NCBI GenBank assembly: GCA_963978265.1
Contig: CAXBQV010000043.1
Span: forward strand, 1 to 14,032
DNA length: 14,032 nt
Direction of reading: 5' to 3'
Source of the DNA: JAKALQ01 sp963978265
GTDB taxonomy: Bacteria > Actinomycetota > Actinomycetes > S36-B12 > UBA5976
In this document: piece after piece, positions 1 to 7,263 of the stretch
Layout of the letters: each line of letters opens with the position of its first letter
Numbering within the stretch: the first letter of the stretch is position 1
Notes under the pieces: model-generated
The model's database searches: none
What the model was told of the DNA's origin: nothing
What the model saw: only the letters and a program-made list of their open reading frames with translations
Translations under genes and position numbers: made by a program

Positions 1-603
1 CCGAGCTGGCCTGCCTTCCAGACGAGCGTCTGGTGCAGCATGACGTTCACGCCATTGCGGACCGTGATGAAGTCCGACGTCGTCACGATTTCACCGGTCA
101 TGGTGGTGTTCTCCCTTTCGCGGGGTGGTGCCGAAGGTGCGGATCTCACCGCAGACCTGTTGATGGTTGCAGCGGTGCTCGCGTCCGCGTGGTGCTACGT
201 CGAGGGGGCGAATCTGACACGGGCAATGCCCGGCTGGCAGGTGATCTCGTGGGTGGTGGTCTTCGCACTCCCGATCAGCGTGCCGCTGGCAGTGGTCTTG
301 CAGTTCGTGCTGCCGCATCCCGATGCGATCCCAGTCCACGCGTGGATCGGGTTCTTCTTCATCGCGTTCTTCTCCATGTACTTCGGGTTCTTCGCCTGGT
401 ACCGCGGGCTGGCGCAGGCCGGAGTGGCCAGGGGCTCGCAGATGCAGCAACTGCAGGCATTGCTCACGCTCGGCTGGTCGGTTCTGCTGCTCGGTGAGAC
501 CGTGGGCTTGTCAACGGTGCTCGCCGCACTCGTCGTGGTGGCGTCAGTGGTGTGGGCGCAGGCCTCCCGTAGGGTTGCACCCATCCCAACGGAAATGGAC
601 TGA
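1..603 (+). CDS. EamA/DMT-family transporter, C-terminal half (5' end truncated or chimeric)
   Basis: This is an inner-membrane drug/metabolite transporter of the EamA family; its substrate cannot be told. From about base 100 the frame encodes the second EamA repeat, with five hydrophobic helices (roughly bases 150-210, 235-300, 340-410, 435-495 and 505-555) and the family-like stretch QALLTLGWSVLLLGE between helices 4 and 5. A full protein has about ten helices and 290-320 residues, so the first half is missing. The frame is open to base 1, but the residues read from bases 1-99 (for example TPLRTVMKSDVVTISP) are not hydrophobic and do not resemble EamA helices 3-5. I infer a join near base 100 rather than a real N-terminus. 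The ATG at 40 is probably not a true start. The stop lies 7 bases before thyX, so the two may be co-transcribed. Confidence 0.75.
   Translation, partial: PSWPAFQTSVWCSMTFTPLRTVMKSDVVTISPVMVVFSLSRGGAEGADLTADLLMVAAVLASAWCYVEGANLTRAMPGWQVISWVVVFALPISVPLAVVLQFVLPHPDAIPVHAWIGFFFIAFFSMYFGFFAWYRGLAQAGVARGSQMQQLQALLTLGWSVLLLGETVGLSTVLAALVVVASVVWAQASRRVAPIPTEMD
3..101 (-). CDS. Possible 5' fragment of an unidentified reverse-strand gene
   Basis: Read on the reverse strand, an ATG at 101 preceded by GGGAG (spacing about 7-8 bases) opens a frame of 33 codons that runs off the left edge. It begins MTGEIVTTSDFITVRNG and has GC-rich third positions. I do not recognise the family. It overlaps the point where the EamA similarity of the forward strand stops, so it may be a piece of a different locus joined here. 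The forward-strand frame is also open over this stretch, so coding on the minus strand is a guess. Confidence 0.25.
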   Translation of the reverse strand, partial: MTGEIVTTSDFITVRNGVNVMLHQTLVWKAGQL

Positions 604-606
604 GGG
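602..606 (+). promoter_or_regulatory. Ribosome binding site of thyX
   Basis: GAGGG lies 4 bases before the ATG at 611 and overlaps the EamA stop codon. It supports the ATG at 611 over the long upstream open frame that starts at 323. Confidence 0.5.
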
Positions 607-610
607 TGTC

Positions 611-1327
611 ATGGGAGAGATCTCCTTCCGCAGTGATGTCACTGTCGAGCTGGTGAAGCACGCGGCGTCGGATGCCGACGTGTTGTGGGCGGCTCGCGTT
701 TCAACGAAGGGTGAGCAATCACTCGATGACATCAACGCTGACGCCCAGCGCTCCGCCGGGCTCATCAACTACCTCATGCGAGACCGACACGGATCGCCCT
801 TCGAGCACGCGAACTTCACGTTCTTCGTGCAGGCACCCATCTTCATGTGGCGTGAACATTTCCGGCACCGGATCGCCTCGTACAACGAGGAGAGCGGACG
901 CTACAAGGTCTTGGATCCCGTGTTCTATGTTCCCGGACCGGAACGCAAGCTCGTACAGATCGGCAAGACCGGTCACTACGAGTTCGTCGACGGGACGCCG
1001 GAGCAGTACGAGACGGTGGTCCGCGAGACGAAGGCCGCCTGCCAGTTCGCCTACGACGCGTATGAGCGGATGCTCGAGTCCGGAGTTGCCCGCGAAGTCG
1101 CACGCATCGTGCTGCCGCTCACGATCTACTCGTCGGCGTATGTCACCATCAATGCGCGTTCACTCATGAATTTCCTGTCGCTGCGCACACAGCATCCGGA
1201 CTCGCACTTCCCGTCCTTCCCGCAGCGGGAGATCGAAATGGTCGGAGAGCGGTACGAGGCGGAATTCGCCCGGCTGATGCCGTTGACGCACGCAGCGTTC
1301 GTTGCCAACGGGCGCGTCGCACCGTAG
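611..1327 (+). CDS. thyX: Flavin-dependent thymidylate synthase ThyX
   Basis: ThyX makes dTMP from dUMP using FAD, NADPH and methylene-tetrahydrofolate in the cytoplasm, replacing the folate-oxidising ThyA. The 238-residue product has the family signature RHRxxSxNExSxRY, read as RHRIASYNEESGRY at residues 85-98. SPFEH stands at 62-66, and NARSLMNFLSLR lies near the C-terminus in the region that holds the activating arginine. The length is typical. The start at 611 has a GAGGG and gives the usual short N-terminus; the same frame is open upstream, but that sequence is only a shadow of the EamA gene. thyX next to dapA is the usual actinobacterial arrangement. dapA follows after 17 bases. Confidence 0.97.
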   Translation: MGEISFRSDVTVELVKHAASDADVLWAARVSTKGEQSLDDINADAQRSAGLINYLMRDRHGSPFEHANFTFFVQAPIFMWREHFRHRIASYNEESGRYKVLDPVFYVPGPERKLVQIGKTGHYEFVDGTPEQYETVVRETKAACQFAYDAYERMLESGVAREVARIVLPLTIYSSAYVTINARSLMNFLSLRTQHPDSHFPSFPQREIEMVGERYEAEFARLMPLTHAAFVANGRVAP

Positions 1328-1332
1328 AAAGT

Positions 1333-1338
1333 TAGGCT
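1333..1338 (+). promoter_or_regulatory. Putative -10 element for a leaderless dapA transcript
   Basis: TAGGCT fits TANNNT and ends 6 bases before the dapA ATG, so transcription would start at or next to the A of the start codon. No clear -35 and no good Shine-Dalgarno sequence is visible. Confidence 0.45.
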
Positions 1339-1344
1339 CCCGCC

Positions 1345-2250
1345 ATGGCTCCGACACCGACAGCAGGTCAGCCCTTCGGCACGATGCTCACCGCGATGGT
1401 GACACCGTTCACGAAGGATCTCGACGTCGACTACGCCGCTGCTCAGCAGTTGGCCGTCGACCTGGTCAATCTCGGGAACGACGGTTTGATCGTGAACGGC
1501 ACCACTGGTGAGGCGCCCACCACTTGGCCAGAGGAGAAGTCGAAACTCGTGCGGGCGGTGCTCGAAGCCGTCGGTGATCGTGCGTTCGTGGTGGCCGGCG
1601 TCGGGAACAACGACACCGCAGACACCGTCGAACATGCGATCGAGGCCGAGAAGCAGGGAGCGCACGGCCTGCTCGTCGTATGCCCCTACTACAACAAGCC
1701 GCCGCAGGAAGGCGTGATCGCACATTTCCGTGCAGTCGCCGATGCCACCGGACTCGGTGTCATCACCTACGACATTCCGGGTCGCGCCGGTATCCAGATC
1801 ACACACGAGTCGTTCTTGACCCTCGCCGAGCATCCGCGGATCGTCGCGAACAAGGATGCGAAGGGCGACCCGTGGGCAGCGCAGCGCGTGATGCAGGCCA
1901 CGGGTCTGCCGTTCTATTCGGGCGACGACGGTCTCAACCTGTCACTGCTGGCAGTCGGCGCCGCTGGCTTCATCAGCGTGACCGGGCATATCGTCGCCGA
2001 CCGCCAGGTGGCGATGGCGAAGGCCTTCCGCGCCGGAGACGTGCAGCAGGCGATGGAGATCAACATGGGGCTGGTGCCGGTGACGCAGGGCGTCATGGGT
2101 CGTGTCGGTGGTGCGATTATGACGAAGGCTGCGCTCGACCTCCTCGGCCGTGTCGGCGGTGGTGCGATGCGGCTACCGATGGTGCCCGCGAGTGATGCGC
2201 AACGGGCGCAGTTGAAGGCCGATCTCATCGCCGGCGGCTTCCGCCTGTGA
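1345..2250 (+). CDS. dapA: 4-hydroxy-tetrahydrodipicolinate synthase (DapA)
   Basis: DapA condenses pyruvate with aspartate semialdehyde in the first committed step to diaminopimelate and lysine, used for peptidoglycan and protein. The 301-residue protein is a class I aldolase TIM barrel. GTTGE at residues 52-56 binds the pyruvate carboxylate. Tyr142 in TYDIPGRAG (141-149) is the catalytic tyrosine, with Arg147 as the semialdehyde-binding arginine. Lys170 in NKDAKGD is the Schiff-base lysine. The length matches the family. The ATG at 1345 lacks a good Shine-Dalgarno sequence but has TAGGCT just upstream. The stop overlaps the GTG start of rnj, so these two are translationally coupled. Confidence 0.97.
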   Translation: MAPTPTAGQPFGTMLTAMVTPFTKDLDVDYAAAQQLAVDLVNLGNDGLIVNGTTGEAPTTWPEEKSKLVRAVLEAVGDRAFVVAGVGNNDTADTVEHAIEAEKQGAHGLLVVCPYYNKPPQEGVIAHFRAVADATGLGVITYDIPGRAGIQITHESFLTLAEHPRIVANKDAKGDPWAAQRVMQATGLPFYSGDDGLNLSLLAVGAAGFISVTGHIVADRQVAMAKAFRAGDVQQAMEINMGLVPVTQGVMGRVGGAIMTKAALDLLGRVGGGAMRLPMVPASDAQRAQLKADLIAGGFRL

Positions 2251-3926
2251 CCCATGCGGATCTGGTAGCACCGCCGCCGTTGCAGAAGAACGGCCTGCGG
2301 ATCGTTCCGCTTGGCGGTGTGGGTGAAATCGGTCGCAACATGACCGTCTACGAATGCAACGGCAAGCTTCTCATCGTCGATTGCGGGGTGCTGTTCCCCG
2401 AGGATTCGCAACCCGGCGTCGATCTGATCCTCCCCGACTTCGACTACATCCGAGCCCGGCTGCACGACGTTGTCGGAGTTGTGCTCACGCACGGGCACGA
2501 GGACCACATCGGTGGGGTTCCCTACCTCCTTCGCGAACGGGCCGACATCCCGGTCATCGGATCGCGCCTGACTCTGGCGCTCATCGAATCGAAGCTGAAG
2601 GAACACCGCATCACGCCCTACACCCTCGAAGTGAAGGAGGGTCAGCGCGAGAAACTCGACGTGTTCGACGTCGAATTCATCGCAGTGAACCACTCGATCC
2701 CGGATGCGCTCGCGGTCGCGATCCGCACGCCTGCAGGACTCGTGTTGCACACCGGCGACTTCAAGATGGACCAACTTCCGCTCGACGGACGGATCACCGA
2801 TCTCAACGCCTTCGCGAGACTCGCGTCCGAAGGAGTCGATCTCTTCCTCGTCGACTCGACGAACGCCGAAGTCCCCGGGTTCCTCATCAGTGAGCGAGAC
2901 ATCGAACCCGCTCTGCACAAAGTCTTCGGCACCGCCACCGGACGTATCGTCGTTGCATCATTCGCCTCGCACATCCATCGGGTGCAACAGATCATCGATG
3001 TGTCCGTGCGATACAACCGCAAAGTTGCATTCATCGGACGTTCGATGGTTCGCACGATGGCAATTGCGCGCGACCTGGGCTATCTGCACGTTCCGGGCGA
3101 CACGATCATCGCTGTCGACGAGCTGGAGAAGTACCCCGATGACCGCACCGTGCTCATCTCGACGGGATCGCAGGGCGAGCCGATGGCGGCGCTGGCACGC
3201 ATCGCAAACCGGTCCCACCAAATCAGCGTCGGACAGAACGACACCGTGGTGTTGGCCTCGTCGCTGATTCCCGGCAACGAGCATGCGGTCAACCGGATCA
3301 TCAACAGCCTCACCGCGCTCGGTGCGCGCGTCATACACAAGGGCAACGCCAAGGTGCACGTGTCCGGCCATGCTGCGGCGGGGGAGTTGCTCTACTGCTA
3401 CAACATCGTGAAGCCGAAGCACGTGATGCCGGTTCACGGCGAACCCCGCCATCTCTTCGCCAACGCGAAACTCGCGGCAAAGACCGGCATTCCGCAGGAA
3501 CGTGTCCTCGTCACGCGCGATGGTGCAGTTGTCGATCTCGTGGACGGCGCCGCGCGGGTCGTCGGTCAGGTTGCGTGTGGCTTCGTCTATGTCGACGGCT
3601 CCAGTGTCGGTGACATCTCCGAAGCGTCGTTGAAGGATCGACGAATCCTTGGCGAGGAAGGCTTCATCTCGTGCTTCATCGCCGTCGACCTCGTCGCCGG
3701 CAAAGTGGTCGCGGGTCCCGAGATCCACGCCCGGGGCTTCTCCGAGGACGACGATGTGTTCACTGCGGTGTTGGCCGAATTGCGGCAGGTGGTCGAGGCG
3801 GCGGTGCGCAACGGGATCGAGGACCAGTACGAATTGGCGCAACTCGTGCGACGCACCCTCGGTCGTTGGGTCTCGACGGCCTTGCGGAGAAAGCCCATGA
3901 TCATTCCGGTCGTCGTCGAGGCCTGA
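2247..3926 (+). CDS. rnj: Ribonuclease J
   Basis: RNase J is a cytoplasmic metallo-beta-lactamase/beta-CASP nuclease with 5'-3' exonuclease and endonuclease activity in mRNA decay and rRNA maturation. The 559-residue protein has the zinc-binding motif HGHEDH at residues 82-87, His149 in NHSIPD, and Asp171 in HTGDFK. The beta-CASP region and the motifs SGHAA and HGEPRH follow in the second half. The length is typical of actinobacterial RNase J. The start is the GTG at 2247, which overlaps the dapA stop as GTGA. It gives the usual short N-terminus before LRIVPLGGVGEIGRN, which the internal ATG at 2340 would cut away. Coupling to dapA is conserved in actinobacteria. Confidence 0.96.
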   Translation: MTHADLVAPPPLQKNGLRIVPLGGVGEIGRNMTVYECNGKLLIVDCGVLFPEDSQPGVDLILPDFDYIRARLHDVVGVVLTHGHEDHIGGVPYLLRERADIPVIGSRLTLALIESKLKEHRITPYTLEVKEGQREKLDVFDVEFIAVNHSIPDALAVAIRTPAGLVLHTGDFKMDQLPLDGRITDLNAFARLASEGVDLFLVDSTNAEVPGFLISERDIEPALHKVFGTATGRIVVASFASHIHRVQQIIDVSVRYNRKVAFIGRSMVRTMAIARDLGYLHVPGDTIIAVDELEKYPDDRTVLISTGSQGEPMAALARIANRSHQISVGQNDTVVLASSLIPGNEHAVNRIINSLTALGARVIHKGNAKVHVSGHAAAGELLYCYNIVKPKHVMPVHGEPRHLFANAKLAAKTGIPQERVLVTRDGAVVDLVDGAARVVGQVACGFVYVDGSSVGDISEASLKDRRILGEEGFISCFIAVDLVAGKVVAGPEIHARGFSEDDDVFTAVLAELRQVVEAAVRNGIEDQYELAQLVRRTLGRWVSTALRRKPMIIPVVVEA

Positions 3927-3971
3927 TTCCGAAGCGCCGCGTGCCTCCGCGCCGGGCGGTCGTTTCGTCGC

Positions 3972-3977
3972 TAGCCT
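3972..3977 (+). promoter_or_regulatory. Putative -10 element of ftsK
   Basis: TAGCCT (TANNNT) ends 9 bases before the ftsK ATG, inside the 60-base gap after rnj. No Shine-Dalgarno sequence is visible, so a leaderless or nearly leaderless transcript is likely. The rest of the gap is GC-rich, with no clear terminator. Confidence 0.4.
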
Positions 3978-3986
3978 CGCTCCATC

Positions 3987-6386
3987 ATGGCCAGCCGGAA
4001 GAAGTCTTCCCCGAGCGGCGGCATCCCAGCCCGAATCGGTAGCGGGATCGCTGCTGGGCTTCGCCGTCTCTGGAGCGGGATCGCCCTCGCGACGGGCACC
4101 CTCGTGCGCAGGATCGGCCGCGAGGCGGCGGGGTTGGATCCGCAGCACCGCCGCGACGGGCTGGGCCTGCTCCTCATCGCGATGGCCGCAGTTGTTGCCG
4201 CCCCGATCTGGTTCGGCACATCGGGCTGGTTCGCGACCGGAGTCGCAAACATCGTCAACGCGGCCAACGGCATGTTCGATGTCTTCGTTCCGGTGCTGCT
4301 CGTCATCATGGCGGTACGTGTCATGCGCCATCCCGACGAAGGCCCGGACAACGGCCGCATCTTCATCGGTGGAACCCTCGTGTGGTGGATGGCGCTCGTG
4401 TTCTGGCATGTGCTGCACGACGCGCCTGCGCCGGGTGATCCGACATTCTCCGAGAGTGGTGGGCTGTTCGGGTACGTCATCGGCAATCCGCTCCTGGGGG
4501 CCGTGGGCAGGGTCGTCACACTCATCATCGTCTTCATCGTGTTCTTCTTCGCCATGCTCATTCTCACCAAGACACCCGTTGCACACATTCCGCGACGGGT
4601 AGCCGCGCTCCTCGCCTTCATGAAGTCGAAGCGCCCCGAGCGCCCCGCGAAGCCGGAACCGGAAGCCGAGACCTTCGTTGCGGATCACCCGTTCGAGCCG
4701 GTTGCCATCGTCGAGCGCGACGACGATCCCTACGACGACACCGATCTCGAACACGACATCACGCCGGATGTGGTCGACGTCGTCGACCCGACGGTCGACA
4801 CGGCGATCCTCGATCTTGTGAAGACGCCGAAAGCTCCTGTGTCCGCAACGGCCGTCACCGAGGTGACGCCGCTGCCCGCTCCGCCGAAGCCAGCACGGCA
4901 GATGAAGATCTCCTCGGCGATCAACTACCAACTCCCGAAGCCGGAAGCGCTGTCCTCGGGTCCGGCGCCGAAGAAGACCTCCAATGCGAACGACAAGGTC
5001 ATCGAGGCACTCAAGCAGGTGCTGCAGGAGTTCGACATCGACGCCGAAGTCACCGGATTCCAGCGTGGCCCTACCGTGACCCGCTACGAAATCGAACTCG
5101 GCCCGGGAGTGAAGGTCGAACGCATTACTGCCTTGCAGAAGAACATCTCATACGCGGTTGCGAGTGCTGACGTACGCATACTGTCGCCGATTCCCGGCAA
5201 GTCGGCGGTCGGTGTGGAGATCCCGAATTCGGACCGCGAACTCGTGAGCCTCGGCGATGTGCTGCGAAGCAAGACAGCGACATCGGACCAGCATCCACTG
5301 CTCGTCGCACTCGGCAAGGACGTCGAAGGCGGCTACGTCGTCGCCAATCTCGCGAAGATGCCGCACGTCCTTGTCGCTGGCGCCACCGGCGCCGGCAAGT
5401 CCTCGTGCATCAACTCGCTCATCACGTCGATTCTCATGCGCGCCAACCCCGACGAGGTGCGACTCGTGCTCGTCGATCCGAAGCGCGTCGAACTCAACGC
5501 GTACGAAGGCATTCCGCACCTCATCACGCCGATTGTGACGAACCCGAAGAAGGCGGCCGAGGTGCTGCAGTGGGTCGTCAAGGAAATGGACATGCGGTAC
5601 GACGATCTCGCCGCGTTCGGATTCCGTCACATCGATGACTTCAACAAGGCCGTGCGCGCCGGCAAAGTGACGCTGCCGCCGGATTCCCAACGGGTGCTGA
5701 AGCCGTACCCGTATCTTGTTGTTGTCGTCGACGAACTCGCGGACCTCATGATGGTTGCACCGCGCGACGTCGAGGATTCGGTCGTGCGCATCACGCAATT
5801 GGCGCGCGCAGCCGGTATTCATCTCGTACTGGCCACGCAGCGGCCGTCCGTCGACGTCGTCACCGGCCTCATCAAGGCGAACGTGCCGTCGCGGCTGGCA
5901 TTCTCCACATCGAGTCTCGCCGACTCACGCGTCATCCTCGACCAGCCGGGCGCGGAGAAGCTCGTTGGGCAGGGTGACGGACTGTTCCTTCCGATGGGCG
6001 CCTCGAAACCGATCCGCATCCAAGGCGCGTTCGTCAGCGAGGCCGAGATCCGCACCGTCGTCTCGCACTGCAAGGCACAGATGGACGCCCAGTACCGCGA
6101 TGATGTGATTTCGACCCGCTCGACGAAGTCAGACGTCTCGGAGGACATCGGCGATGATCTCGATCTGCTGCTGCAGGCAGTGGAACTCGTGGTGAGCACG
6201 CAATTCGGCTCGACCTCCATGCTGCAGCGCAAGTTGCGCGTGGGCTTCGCGAAGGCCGGTCGACTGATGGACCTCATGGAGTCCCGGGGCGTCGTGGGCC
6301 CCTCGGAGGGTTCGAAGGCTCGGGAAGTCCTCGTGAAGCCTGACGACCTTGCCGGCACCCTGGCCCTCATTCGAGGCGAGGGCTAA
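3987..6386 (+). CDS. ftsK: DNA translocase FtsK/SpoIIIE
   Basis: FtsK is a septum-located ATP-driven DNA pump that clears chromosome ends from the closing division site and supports dimer resolution. The 799-residue protein has four N-terminal membrane helices (about residues 58-76, 96-113, 125-143 and 176-194). A charged, proline-rich linker of about 120 residues follows (205-325), then the alpha and beta motor domains. Walker A is GATGAGKS at 465-472, and Walker B ends in VVVVDEL with Asp582-Glu583. The gamma winged helix that reads orientation sequences lies at about 725-790 (QFGSTSMLQRKLRVGFAKAG). All parts are intact and the length is normal. The ATG at 3987 has TAGCCT upstream but no Shine-Dalgarno sequence. 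Confidence 0.97.
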   Translation: MASRKKSSPSGGIPARIGSGIAAGLRRLWSGIALATGTLVRRIGREAAGLDPQHRRDGLGLLLIAMAAVVAAPIWFGTSGWFATGVANIVNAANGMFDVFVPVLLVIMAVRVMRHPDEGPDNGRIFIGGTLVWWMALVFWHVLHDAPAPGDPTFSESGGLFGYVIGNPLLGAVGRVVTLIIVFIVFFFAMLILTKTPVAHIPRRVAALLAFMKSKRPERPAKPEPEAETFVADHPFEPVAIVERDDDPYDDTDLEHDITPDVVDVVDPTVDTAILDLVKTPKAPVSATAVTEVTPLPAPPKPARQMKISSAINYQLPKPEALSSGPAPKKTSNANDKVIEALKQVLQEFDIDAEVTGFQRGPTVTRYEIELGPGVKVERITALQKNISYAVASADVRILSPIPGKSAVGVEIPNSDRELVSLGDVLRSKTATSDQHPLLVALGKDVEGGYVVANLAKMPHVLVAGATGAGKSSCINSLITSILMRANPDEVRLVLVDPKRVELNAYEGIPHLITPIVTNPKKAAEVLQWVVKEMDMRYDDLAAFGFRHIDDFNKAVRAGKVTLPPDSQRVLKPYPYLVVVVDELADLMMVAPRDVEDSVVRITQLARAAGIHLVLATQRPSVDVVTGLIKANVPSRLAFSTSSLADSRVILDQPGAEKLVGQGDGLFLPMGASKPIRIQGAFVSEAEIRTVVSHCKAQMDAQYRDDVISTRSTKSDVSEDIGDDLDLLLQAVELVVSTQFGSTSMLQRKLRVGFAKAGRLMDLMESRGVVGPSEGSKAREVLVKPDDLAGTLALIRGEG

Positions 6387-6416
6387 GCGCCGGTCGTGGC
6401 CTCTTCCCCTGCGGGG

Positions 6417-6422
6417 TACCCT
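6417..6422 (+). promoter_or_regulatory. Putative -10 element of the RodZ-like gene
   Basis: TACCCT (TANNNT) sits 40 bases before the proposed TTG start at 6462 and would give a leader of roughly 30 nt. The small hairpin CCCC-TGC-GGGG at 6406-6416 lies just before it, followed by CTTTTT; four base pairs are too few to call a terminator. Confidence 0.35.
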
Positions 6423-6450
6423 TTTTGTGCCGAAATTCGGCAATCCGAAA

Positions 6451-6456
6451 GTGGAG
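6451..6456 (+). promoter_or_regulatory. Ribosome binding site deciding a TTG start
   Basis: GTGGAG ends 5 bases before the TTG at 6462. This is better placed than anything before the GTG at 6396, and it removes an N-terminal stretch that looks unlike the family. Confidence 0.45.
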
Positions 6457-6461
6457 CCAGG

Positions 6462-7241
6462 TTGGGGATCGGGGCCGAGATCGCACGCGCGCGTCAGGCG
6501 GCGGGGTTTTCGCACGCCGATCTCGCGGCGCGCACGCGAATTCGATCCGCGATCATTGAAGCGATCGAACGCGAGGACTTCGACGCCTGTGGCGGCGAGG
6601 TCTACGTCCGCGGACACCTCCGCGCCATCGCTCGCGCACTCGCAGTCGATCCGTCGCCATGGCTCGACGCGGTTGGTGGCGCGGATTCCGCGACGACGTT
6701 GGCGCAGGAGGAACCCGCCCACCTCAACATCTGGGACCTGCGCAACCGTGCGAAGTCCGGTTCCGAACGGCGCGCGTGGCTACCACTCGTACTCGCAGCG
6801 CTGGTGATCGTCAGCGCCTTCATCTACTTCGCGCGAGCGAACTCTGCGACGCAAGAACTGCTTCCCGCTGAAACCGTCTCGCCCTCCGCGAGTGCGACTC
6901 CGACGGAGACCGCCGCACCGACTGCAACCACAACGCCTGCGGAGTCGGCGATGCCAAGTGCAACTGCCACTCCGGAGCAGGTCATCGAGCAACCGGTCAC
7001 CGGCGCCGTTCAGTTCACGCTGACGTGCGTATCTGCATCGTGGGTGCGGATCACGAATGCGTTGGGCACGATCTACGAAGGCACGATGCAGCCCGGTGAA
7101 ACGCGCGACGTCGTCAGCGATTCCGAAGTGTTCGTCCGCGTCGGCAATGCCGCCGGTATGCAACTCGAATACAACGGCCGTTTCTTCCCGACCTTGGGTA
7201 ACCCTGGCGAGGTCTACTCGCACACGTTCCGCGTGCTCTGA
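6462..7241 (+). CDS. RodZ-like membrane protein with N-terminal helix-turn-helix and DUF4115
   Basis: From TTG 6462 the product has 259 residues. A RodZ-type helix-turn-helix spans about 5-60 (IGAEIARARQAAGFSHADLA, then ERDDF-like EREDFDACGG and VRGHLRAIARAL). One membrane helix lies at 106-124, followed by a Pro/Thr/Ala/Ser-rich extracellular linker at 128-178. A C-terminal beta domain of the DUF4115 type covers 182-255 (WVRITNALG, then PGET). In rods RodZ links MreB to the elongation machinery; in actinobacteria the relative between ftsK and rimO is less studied, so a cell-envelope or morphology role is inferred. The HTH probably binds protein rather than DNA. The frame opens earlier at a GTG at 6396, but those 22 residues lack family character and overlap the putative promoter. 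Confidence 0.8.
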   Translation: MGIGAEIARARQAAGFSHADLAARTRIRSAIIEAIEREDFDACGGEVYVRGHLRAIARALAVDPSPWLDAVGGADSATTLAQEEPAHLNIWDLRNRAKSGSERRAWLPLVLAALVIVSAFIYFARANSATQELLPAETVSPSASATPTETAAPTATTTPAESAMPSATATPEQVIEQPVTGAVQFTLTCVSASWVRITNALGTIYEGTMQPGETRDVVSDSEVFVRVGNAAGMQLEYNGRFFPTLGNPGEVYSHTFRVL

Positions 7242-7251
7242 CGCGCCCCAG

Positions 7252-7257
7252 TAGTCT
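7252..7257 (+). promoter_or_regulatory. Putative -10 element for a leaderless rimO transcript
   Basis: TAGTCT (TANNNT) ends exactly 6 bases before the rimO ATG, the same spacing as at dapA. There is no Shine-Dalgarno sequence. It could drive the rimO-pgsA-cinA unit. Confidence 0.45.
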
Positions 7258-7263
7258 GAACCC

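Noticed and set aside
323..610. A longer start for thyX reaching back to 323
   Set aside because: The added residues are an out-of-frame reading of the EamA gene. ThyX proteins start at the equivalent of 611, where a GAGGG is present.
2958..4931. A 657-codon open frame on the minus strand opposite rnj and ftsK
   Set aside because: It is antisense to two certain genes, is very rich in Arg, Asp and His, and has no family character. High GC leaves the opposite frame without stops.
6406..6425. CCCC-TGC-GGGG followed by CTTTTT as a terminator of ftsK
   Set aside because: The stem is only 4 bp, and a -10-like TACCCT lies between the stem and the T-run, so it is more likely part of the next promoter region.
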